Assembly: GCA_032718475.1 (NCBI GenBank) | Contig: JAUCBJ010000700.1 | Span: 62,001-126,000 of the forward strand | Reading direction: 5' to 3' | DNA length: 64,000 bases | Source of the DNA: Nemertoderma westbladi | Lineage: Eukaryota; Xenacoelomorpha; Nemertodermatida; Nemertodermatidae | Shown here: positions 54,132 through 64,000 of the stretch, piece by piece | Layout of the letters: each line of letters opens with the position of its first letter | Position numbering within the stretch: the stretch's first letter is position 1 | Program-made: the position numbers and the translations under genes | Notes under the pieces: generated by a model | Databases searched by the model: none | Told to the model about the DNA's origin: nothing | The model's input: the letters and a program-made list of their open reading frames with translations, nothing else

Positions 54132-57100
54132 TACGCTAACACGCCACCTGCCTTCCCCCCATCAGCACCGATTGGTAGAAGTAGATCGGGGCGGTTTATA
54201 CCATTCTGAAGTATTGCACTGGAATTCGTTGCCTTTATAGAGGATGACGATTCACTCTGCACCAAATGAGCTGTAAAACATAATATTAAATAAGTATTTA
54301 AAAAAAGATCTTTATATGAACCCTATAGAACTTGGAGCAAAACAATCTCAAAGTGGCCACCGATGCGATTCGAATCTGTGTACCAATTATCTCTAAAACA
54401 TACTCCCATTATTAGCATGCTTATAGGGGGTTGATGTGTTGTGATGCTTACCACAGAAGCACACGCATGAATACCTGACATTTTTGCTGTCTTCGTTTGC
54501 CGTAGGCGTAGGAAGGCTGTGCAACGGCCTGACAAAAGCAAACATGTCGCCTACAGTAACCGCCACTGCCCAGTGCCCATCCCATAGGTGGAAAGATAAC
54601 AGGGCACCAAGGTGCAATGTCTATAGGAAGCTCGTTTGTGCCTCTGGTACACACACCCCCACGCTCTAATGAGTAGCATAAAACCGCGCTATTTGTTTTA
54701 GCATAACAAATAAAATGCTGCACAGAGAATGATAACACACTGAATTCTTAATAGCGTAAATAAAGTGTGGCCAGATTCATGGATAAGGGAGGTGGCGATC
54801 AATACGCTTCGCACAAACCGACGATGGACCGACGATAGATTCTGAAATTGGGGTTAGAAAACAAATCGTGTATATTGTACGATACAGAAATACTGCAGGG
54901 GAATACGTAGCAGACATTTAACACAACAATAGTTTTGATATTGCCCTCTAAGACTCGGTCGTACCATAACGACCCACATTTTACATGATTAATAATCTAT
55001 TTGAGACCAGTTATTTATTAGTTTACTATTAGACCCACATTCAAGCATGATACTTGAAATTGTTCGACTGATCTACAAAAGTGAAGCATGTCGTTATCAG
55101 TCCACCAACATAAATATTTCTAGTTTTCCAACAGAATAGAAATAAACGATACGCGAGTACATTTGACTAATAGTGCGTTTACCGTAGTTACCACAAAATA
55201 AGGTTTTAAATATAAAAAAGGTCGGCCAGAAAGAGATAAAGATGCCGCTAAGAAGATGGATTTAAATTAAAAGGTAAGATTTATTAAGGATAACAACATA
55301 CAAGAAGATTATATAGCAATAATATAAAACATTGAGTTACCCAATAAATATCTATGGTAAACGATGGCCTCTCTAAAATCATTTAAAACCCATCAAAACA
55401 TGTACAACAATAATAATTATCGTGTTTTTCGATGAGAGAAAAACATTGTATTGCCGTGTATGGTGGGATATTATTGACAAGTAATTCGCGATTGACGCAG
55501 AAGGGACCGAATAACCGGTAATGGTCGTTTAGAAAACAAGTTACTAACCCAAGGCCGACAGTAACATCGGTCTTAAAGCAATCACGAGGGATGGGCCACA
55601 CACTGCATGTTCGACTTGTACAATAAATGTACCAAACACGGACGAACAACAACAACAAATTAACGGCATAACTTTCCTGAGAAAAACACAGCAAAACAAT
55701 AATCTGTTTGTTGGGGGGAGAGAAAATCGGAGGGGATTATTTTGCGTAATTTCAGTTGAAATGGAGGAGAATTAGTGACTTTTTCATATTTAATGTTTCA
55801 AAGGTTACACTGCCTATATTACTACGGTACGTAATTAATCTTCATGAGGTGTACAGTTGAGGCGGCGTGCGCTAAAAAAAATGCTTAGCGAAAAGTTTAG
55901 GACTACTGCTGTTGTTGTAATATGGGGCGAGCCACGAAGTGAGCTGAGAAAAAATTAACGAACGAAACGAGGCAAATGAAGAAGGCGAGTATTGCGTTGA
56001 CGACTTCTGACTATCGACAGACAAGACCTTAATGGGGCCCTATATGCTAAGGCTTTGCTCACTTCGTGCTGCGCGAAGGCCCCATGAACGTTTAAAGATA
56101 CTATGAGGTACATCACACTCACATGTTTATTGGAACATATCAACGTAAAAAATAAATAGTAACAACTGTTTGTTTGTTTGTTTGTTTGTAACAACAGCTG
56201 TTTGCTGTAACGTTACAAATAAACAATAACACTCAGCAGTTTGCTGTAACGTTACAAATAAATAATAACACTCAGCTGTTTGCTGTAACGTTACAAATAA
56301 TTAGTAAGACTCAGCTGTTTGCTGTAACTTTACAAATAAATAGTAACACTCAGCAGTTTTATGTAACGTTACAAATAAACAATAACACTCAGCAGTTTGC
56401 TGTAACGTTACAAATAAACAATAACACTCAGCAGTTTGCTGTAACGTTAGAAATAAATAGTAAGACTCAGCTGTTTGCTGTAACGTTTCAAATAAATAGT
56501 AACACTCAGCGGTTTGATGTAACGTTATAAATAAACAATAACACTCAGCAGTTTGCTGTAACGTTACAAATAAATAATAACACTCAGCTGTTTGCTGTAA
56601 CGTTACAAATAAATAGTAAGACTCAGCTGTTTGCTGTAACGTTACAAATAAATAGTAACACTCAGCGGTTTGATGTAACGTTACAAATAAATAGTAACAC
56701 TCAGCGGTTTGATGTAACGTTACAAATAAATAGTAACACTCACCTGTTTGCTGTAACTTTACAAATAAATAGTAACACTCAGCTGTTTGCTGTAACGTTA
56801 CAAATAAATAGTAACACTCACCTGTTTGCTGTAACTTTACAAATAAATAGTAACACTCACCTGTTTGCTGTAACGTTACAAATAAATAGTAACACTGACC
56901 TGTTTGCTGTAACGTTACAAATAAATAGTAAGACTCAGTGGTTTGATGGAACGTTACAAATAAATAGTAACACTGACCTGTTTGCTGTAACGTTACAAAT
57001 AAATAGTAAGACTCAGCTGTTTGCTGTAACGTTACAAATAAATAGTAACACTCAGCGGTTTGATGTAACGTTACAAATAAATAGTAACACTCAGCGGTTT

Positions 57101-60100
57101 GATGTAACGTTACAAATAAATAGTAACACTCACCTGTTTGCTGTAACTTTGCAAATAAATAGTAACACTCAGCTGTTTGCTGTAACGTTACAAATAAATA
57201 GTAACACTCACCTGTTTGCTGTAACTTTACAAATAAATAGTAACACTCACCTGTTTGCTGTAACTTTACAAATAAATAGTAACACTCAGCTGTTTGCTGT
57301 AACGTTACAAATACATAGTAACACTCAGCTGTTTGCTGTAACGTTACAAATAAATAGTAACACTCACCTGTTTGCTGTAACTTTACATATAAATAGTAAC
57401 ACTCACCTGTTTGCTGTAACTTTACAAATAAATAGTAACACTCAGCTGTTTGCTGTAACGTTACAAATACATAGTATCACTCAGCGGTTTGATGTAACGT
57501 TACAAATAAATAGTAACACTCAGCGGTTTGATGTAACGTTACAAATAAATAGTAACACTCACCTGTTTGCTGTAACTTTACAAATGAATAGTAACACTCA
57601 GCTGTTTGCTGTAACGTTACAAATACATAGTAACACTCAGCTGTTTGCTGTAACGTTACAAATAAATAGTAACACTGACCTGTTTGCTGTAACGTTACAA
57701 ATAAATAGTAAGACTCAGTGGTTTGATGGAACGTTACAAATAAATAGTAACACTCAGCTGTTTGCTGTAACGTTAGAAATAAATAATAACACTCAGCTGT
57801 TTGCTGTAACGTTACAAATAAATAGTAAGACTCAGCTGTTTGCTGTAACGTTACAAATAAATAGTAACACTCAGCGGTTTGATGTAACGTTACAAATAAA
57901 TAGTAACACTCAGCGGTTTGATGTAACGTTACAAATAAATAGTAACACTCACCTGTTTGCTGTAACTTTGCAAATAAATAGTAACACTCAGCTGTTTGCT
58001 GTAACGTTACAAATAAATAGTAACACTCACCTGTTTGCTGTAACTTTACAAATAAATAGTAACACTCACCTGTTTGCTGTAACTTTACAAATAAATAGTA
58101 ACACTCAGCTGTTTGCTGTAACGTTACAAATACATAGTAACACTCAGCTGTTTGCTGTAACGTTACAAATAAATAGTAACACTCACCTGTTTGCTGTAAC
58201 TTTACAAATAAATAGTAACACTCACCTGTTTGCTGTAACTTTACAAATAAATAGTAACACTCAGCTGTTTGCTGTAACGTTACAAATACATAGTATCACT
58301 CAGCGGTTTGATGTAACGTTACAAATAAATAGTAACACTCAGCGGTTTGATGTAACGTTACAAATAAATAGTAACACTCACCTGTTTGCTGTAACTTTAC
58401 AAATGAATAGTAACACTCAGCTGTTTGCTGTAACGTTACAAATACATAGTAACACTCAGCTGTTTGCTGTAACGTTACAAATAAATAGTAACACTGACCT
58501 GTTTGCTGTAACGTTACAAATAAATAGTAAGACTCAGTGGTTTGATGGAACGTTACAAATAAATAGTAACACTCAGCTGTTTGCTGTAACGTTACAAATA
58601 AATAGTAGCACTTCTGTTTGCTGTAACGTTACAAATAAATAGTAACACTTCTGTTTGCTGTAACGTTACAAATAAATAGTAACACTCAGCGGTTTGATGT
58701 AACGTTACAAATAGATAGTAACACACAGGGGTTTGATGTAACGTTACAAATAAATAGTAACACTCAGCTGTTTGCTGTAACGTTACAAATAAATAGTAAC
58801 ACTCAGCTGTTTGCTGTAACGTTACAAATAAATAGTAACACTCACCTGTTTGCTGCAACTTTACAAATAAATAGTAACACTCAGCGGTTTGATGTAACGT
58901 TATAAATAAACAATAACACTCAGCAGTTTGCTGTAACGTTACAAATAAATAATAACACTCAGCTGTTTGCTGTAACGTTACAAATAAATAGTAAGACTCA
59001 GCTGTTTGCTGTAACGTTACAAATAAATAGTAACACTCAGCGGTTTGATGTAACGTTACAAATAAATAGTAACACTCAGCGGTTTGATGTAACGTTACAA
59101 ATAAATAGTAACACTCACCTGTTTGCTGTAACTTTACAAATAAATAGTAACACTCAGCTGTTTGCTGTAACGTTACAAATAAATAGTAACACTCACCTGT
59201 TTGCTGTAACTTTACAAATAAATAGTAACACTCACCTGTTTGCTGTAACGTTACAAATAAATAGTAACACTGACCTGTTTGCTGTAACGTTACAAATAAA
59301 TAGTAAGACTCAGTGGTTTGATGGAACGTTACAAATAAATAGTAACACTGACCTGTTTGCTGTAACGTTAGAAATAAATAATAACACTCAGCTGTTTGCT
59401 GTAACGTTACAAATAAATAGTAAGACTCAGCTGTTTGCTGTAACGTTACAAATAAATAGTAACACTCAGCGGTTTGATGTAACGTTACAAATAAATAGTA
59501 ACACTCAGCGGTTTGATGTAACGTTACAAATAAATAGTAACACTCACCTGTTTGCTGTAACTTTGCAAATAAATAGTAACACTCAGCTGTTTGCTGTAAC
59601 GTTACAAATAAATAGTAACACTCACCTGTTTGCTGTAACTTTACAAATAAATAGTAACACTCACCTGTTTGCTGTAACTTTACAAATAAATAGTAACACT
59701 CAGCTGTTTGCTGTAACGTTACAAATACATAGTAACACTCAGCTGTTTGCTGTAACGTTACAAATAAATAGTAACACTCACCTGTTTGCTGTAACTTTAC
59801 AAATAAATAGTAACACTCACCTGTTTGCTGTAACTTTACAAATAAATAGTAACACTCAGCTGTTTGCTGTAACGTTACAAATACATAGTATCACTCAGCG
59901 GTTTGATGTAACGTTACAAATAAATAGTAACACTCAGCGGTTTGATGTAACGTTACAAATAAATAGTAACACTCACCTGTTTGCTGTAACTTTACAAATG
60001 AATAGTAACACTCAGCTGTTTGCTGTAACGTTACAAATACATAGTAACACTCAGCTGTTTGCTGTAACGTTACAAATAAATAGTAACACTGACCTGTTTG

Positions 60101-62705
60101 CTGTAACGTTACAAATAAATAGTAAGACTCAGTGGTTTGATGGAACGTTACAAATAAATAGTAACACTCAGCTGTTTGCTGTAACGTTAGAAATAAATAA
60201 TAACACTCAGCTGTTTGCTGTAACGTTACAAATAAATAGTAAGACTCAGCTGTTTGCTGTAACGTTACAAATAAATAGTAACACTCAGCGGTTTGATGTA
60301 ACGTTACAAATAAATAGTAACACTCAGCGGTTTGATGTAACGTTACAAATAAATAGTAACACTCACCTGTTTGCTGTAACTTTGCAAATAAATAGTAACA
60401 CTCAGCTGTTTGCTGTAACGTTACAAATAAATAGTAACACTCACCTGTTTGCTGTAACTTTACAAATAAATAGTAACACTCACCTGTTTGCTGTAACTTT
60501 ACAAATAAATAGTAACACTCAGCTGTTTGCTGTAACGTTACAAATACATAGTAACACTCAGCTGTTTGCTGTAACGTTACAAATAAATAGTAACACTCAC
60601 CTGTTTGCTGTAACTTTACAAATAAATAGTAACACTCACCTGTTTGCTGTAACTTTACAAATAAATAGTAACACTCAGCTGTTTGCTGTAACGTTACAAA
60701 TACATAGTATCACTCAGCGGTTTGATGTAACGTTACAAATAAATAGTAACACTCAGCGGTTTGATGTAACGTTACAAATAAATAGTAACACTCACCTGTT
60801 TGCTGTAACTTTACAAATGAATAGTAACACTCAGCTGTTTGCTGTAACGTTACAAATACATAGTAACACTCAGCTGTTTGCTGTAACGTTACAAATAAAT
60901 AGTAACACTGACCTGTTTGCTGTAACGTTACAAATAAATAGTAAGACTCAGTGGTTTGATGGAACGTTACAAATAAATAGTAACACTCAGCTGTTTGCTG
61001 TAACGTTACAAATAAATAGTAGCACTTCTGTTTGCTGTAACGTTACAAATAAATAGTAACACTTCTGTTTGCTGTAACGTTACAAATAAATAGTAACACT
61101 CAGCGGTTTGATGTAACGTTACAAATAGATAGTAACACACAGGGGTTTGATGTAACGTTAAAAATAAATAGTAACACTCAGCTGTTTGCTGTAACGTTAC
61201 AAATAAATAGTAACACTCAGCTGTTTGCTGTAACGTTACAAATAAATAGTAACACTCACCTGTTTGCTGCAACTTTACAAATAAATAGTAACACTCAGCG
61301 GTTTGATGTAACGTTACAAATAAATAGTAACACTCAGCGGTTTGATGTAACGTTACAAATAAATAGTAACACTCAGCTGTTTGCTGTAACGTTACAAATA
61401 AATAGTAACACTCAGCTGTTTGCTGTAACGTTACAAATAAATATTAACACTCACCTGTTTGTTGTAACGTTACAAATAAATAGTAACACTCACCTATTTC
61501 TGTAACGTTACAAATAAATAGTAACACTCACCTGTTTGCTATAACGTTACAAATAAATAGTAACACTCACCTGTTTGCTGTAACGTTACAAATAAATAGT
61601 AACACTCAGCGGTTTGATGGAACGTTACAAATAAATAGTAACACTCACCTGTTTGCTGTAACGTTACAAATAAATAGTAACACTCAGCGGTTTGATGGAA
61701 CGTTACAAATAAATAGTAACAATCACCTATTTGCTGTAACGTTACAAATAAATAGTAACACTCACCTGTTTGCTATAACGTTACAAATAAATAGTAACAC
61801 TCACCTGTTTGCTATAACGTTACAAATAAATAGTAACACTCACCTGTTTGATGGAACGTTACAAAGAAATAGTAGCACTCAGCGGTTTGATGGAACGTTA
61901 CAAATAAATAGTAACACTCACTTGTTTGCTGTAACTTTACAAATAAATAGTAACACTCAGCTGTTTGCTGTAACGTTACAAATAAATAGTAACACTCGGT
62001 TTGATGGAACGTTACAAATAAATAGTAACACTCAGCGGTGATGGAACGTTACAAATAAATAGTAACACTCACCTGTTTGCTGCAACTGTAACTGACGTTG
62101 TTGAAGACGCAACTGTTCAAATAGCAAATGTTGTTGAGTTGCGGTGTTCAATGTCATTGGCTGAATTACACGATTGGAGGCCGGTAAACCCGGCAGTCCT
62201 ACTAATGGCGTGTCATTGGTTGGAGACACTCCCAGGCTTGGGTTCGTTGCTAATAGCAACTGCATCTGTAATTAGAATCATTTATAGTCAAAATTTGTAA
62301 AATTTATCTTTAAGTTTTAACGATTCAAACAATTTTTTCAAACGAGTTGGGCCGCCATTTTTTCCCCATTTTTTCCAAATTGCCGAATAGCAACTTTTAT
62401 GACTAGGAAGTTTTTAGCTGAGCTGAAACGTTTTTGCTGAATTGCAATGAAACCAATAGGGAAAACAAGACCAAGGGAAAAATGTGCCAAGTATCCCTTT
62501 TGGCCTTGCCCAGAGCCTTAGAGTGCCAAAATAGAACCTTTATAACTTCATTGGCGCAGCTTTGCACAGCATCCGCCATCCACATACCAAACCGATCACG
62601 TACACCAGGTTGTAGATATGGTTTGTCTCGGTTCCCACCAAGTGATCTGGCAAGACGTTGTAGAACCGTGTTATAATCACAATCTCCACCCGAAACTCCA
62701 TCCAT
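54132..62705 (-). CDS. Unrecognised Gln-rich gene, three exons assembled
   Basis: Exon 1 is 62538-62705 (ATG at 62705; 56 codons, MDGVSGGDCDYNTVLQRLAR…), donor AAG|GTTCTA (weak). Exon 2 is 62073-62265, acceptor AATTACAG, 64 codons plus one base, ending in a Gln-rich segment (QQHLLFEQLRLQQRQLQLQQ), donor ACAG|GTGAGT (strong). Exon 3 is 54135-54270, acceptor TTTTACAG, matching phase 1, encoding a Ser-rich then Gly-rich piece (HLVQSESSSSIKATNSSAIL …). Exon 3 ends at C|GTAAGT; without splicing there the frame reads GCG TAA and stops at 54132, giving a 166-aa protein. With splicing the gene continues leftward, beyond what I can follow, possibly enclosing CCDC93. Intron 2 (7.8 kb) is mostly the 39-bp array. 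The Gln-rich, low-complexity character suggests a nuclear co-regulator, but I recognise no domain. Matching phases at both joins are the main support. Confidence 0.55.
54300..56185. other. Intron 2 of the Gln-rich gene, non-repetitive part
   Basis: No exon with both splice signals and a compatible frame was seen. The stretch 54480-54660 is less AT-rich and open on the minus strand, but shows no family resemblance. Confidence 0.4.
56190..62073. repeat. 39-bp tandem array, about 150 copies, starting at the exon 2 donor
   Basis: The unit contains TGTAACGTTACAAATAAATA and GTAACACTCAGCTGTTTGC (or …CACCTG…), period 39. On the minus strand it reads CAGCAAACAG|GTGAGTGTTAC, identical to the genuine exon 2 donor region at 62060-62085, so every CACCTG-type unit copies a splice donor, while CAGCTG-type units carry a G-to-C change that destroys the GT. 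Higher-order structure: 21-unit blocks of 819 bp (57151 to 57970, 59565 to 60384) and a block of about 2414 bp (57151 to 59565). Both strands have long open frames since 39 is a multiple of three. Confidence 0.95.
57149..61056. repeat. Higher-order duplication of about 2.4 kb within the 39-bp array
   Basis: 57149-58642 and 59563-61056 are almost identical over about 1.5 kb (I find one base difference, near 57389). The repeat extends beyond on both sides, with a one-unit length difference around 56.5/58.9 kb. Confidence 0.85.
62266..62537 (-). other. Intron 1 of the Gln-rich gene
   Basis: 272 bp, weak donor GTTCTATT, good acceptor with upstream TTCTAATTACAG. The exon 1 frame stays open through about 45 codons of it. 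Confidence 0.45.
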
Positions 62706-62879
62706 TTTAACAGGAGTTTTTTAAAACTTATTACATATTTTGCAAATTAATTCAAAACTGAATTAGACGGAATGGCCGTAAAATGTCCGAAATTTACAAC
62801 AAATGTCGAAATTTCATAAGAAGTTAAGTAAATAAAGGCGAGATAAAATGAATTAATTTGGAGCCACGAAAAATAATAT

Positions 62880-64000
62880 TTGAGGGAATAACATTGGGAA
62901 TATAATCTATTTTACTAACATTGGGAATATAATCTATTTTACTAATATTGGGAATATAATCTATTTTACTAACATTGGAAATATAATCTATTTTACTAAC
63001 ATTGGGAATATAATCTATTTTACTAACATTGGGAATATAATCTATTTTACTAACATTGGGAATATATTCTATTTTACTAACATCGGGAATATAATCTAAT
63101 TTACTAACATTGGGAATATAATCTATTTTACTAACATCGGGAATATAATCTATTTTACTAACATTGGGAATATAATCTATTTTACTAACATTGGGAATAT
63201 AATCTATTTTACTAACATCGGGAATATAATCTATTTTACTAACATTGGGAATATAATCTATTTTACTAACATTGGGAATATAATCTATTTTACTAACATT
63301 GGGAATATAATCTATTTTACTAACATTGGGAATATAATCTATTTTACTAACATTGGGAATATAATCTATTTTACTAACATTGGGAATATAATCTATTTTA
63401 CTAACATTGGGAATATAATCTATTTTACTAACATTGGGAATATAATCTATTTTACTAACATTGGGAATATAATCTATTTTACTAACATTGGGAATATAAT
63501 CTATTTTACTAACATTGGGAATATAATCTATTTTACTAACATTGGGAATATAATCTATTTTACTAACATTGGGAATATAATCTATTTTACTAACATTGGG
63601 AATATATTCTATTTTACTAACATTGGGAATATAATCTATTTTACTAACATTGGGAATATAATCTATTTTACTAACATTGGGAATATAATCTATTTTACTA
63701 ACATTGGGAATATAATCTATTTTACTAACATTGGGAATATATTCTATTTTACTAACATTGGGAATATAATCTATTTTACTAACATTGGGAATATAATCTA
63801 TTTTACTAACATTGGGAATATAATCTATTTTACTAACATTGGGAATATAATCTATTTTACTAACATTGGGAATATATTCTATTTTACTAACATTGGGAAT
63901 ATATTCTATTTTACTAACATTGGGAATATAATCTATTTTACTAACATTGGGAATATAATCTATTTTACTAACATTGGGAATATAATCTATTTTACTAACA
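62880..64000. repeat. 27-bp tandem array, at least 41 copies, runs off the window
   Basis: The unit joins AACATTGGGAATATA and ATCTATTTTACT; period 27. Very homogeneous: only TATATT/TATAAT, CATCGGG/CATTGGG and a few single changes. It lies 175 bp upstream of the ATG of the Gln-rich gene (minus strand). Confidence 0.95.

Noticed and set aside
57149-61056. Two 497-codon plus-strand frames (LFAVTLQINSNTH repeats)
   Set aside because: Periodic product of the 39-bp array, antisense to the intron of the Gln-rich gene.
62403-62537. Extension of the Gln-rich gene exon 1 beyond 62538
   Set aside because: The extension becomes hydrophobic and does not join exon 2; a phase-0 GT donor at 62537 joins the good acceptor before 62265.

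Overview
This window looks like animal genomic DNA. It has GT-AG introns, AATAAA signals, degenerate LINEs, many miniature inverted-repeat elements, and homologues of animal genes (SLC18B1-type transporter, tetraspanin, CCDC93, a SPIDR-like protein, an alpha-kinase remnant). The 8-mer TAGGCCTA is very frequent. I read it as an invertebrate, possibly a deuterostome such as a hemichordate or echinoderm; the sequence alone does not settle the phylum.

Layout. 0-2.4 kb: the tail of an unrecognised coding exon, then a single-exon SPIDR-like gene. 2.4-9.4 kb: inverted-repeat elements, a 40-bp satellite, a broken Ulp1/C48 peptidase and LINE fragments. 9.45-24.05 kb and 25.85-37.9 kb: a tandem segmental duplication, each unit carrying a three-exon SLC18B1-like transporter (499 and 503 aa). 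Copy 1 has a 64-bp array grown from its exon 1 splice donor and an RTE-type LINE in intron 1. Copy 2 has a 4.7-kb 36-bp array upstream and a dead alpha-kinase on the opposite strand in intron 2. 39.0-39.8 kb: an intronless tetraspanin (minus strand). 41.1-45 kb: an inverted-repeat element next to a broken LINE. 45.2-47.5 kb: two more inverted-repeat elements. 47.6-49.4 kb: an intronless, intact CCDC93 (Commander complex). 50-54 kb: a 17-bp CpG-rich array and a 57-bp G-rich array. 54.1-62.7 kb: an unrecognised Gln-rich gene on the minus strand, with at least three exons that I assembled from splice signals and matching phases. Its second intron is almost filled by a 39-bp array. 62.9-64.0 kb: a 27-bp array upstream of that gene, running off the window.

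Tandem arrays make up about 17 kb, over a quarter of the window. The most striking pattern is that two of them, in two unrelated genes, begin exactly at a 5' splice site and repeat it: ten near-identical donors in SLC18B1 copy 1, and about 150 units in the Gln-rich gene. In the transporter, the 64-bp unit can be read as an in-frame 36-nt mini-exon flanked by acceptor and donor sequences. I saw no tRNA, rRNA or CRISPR.
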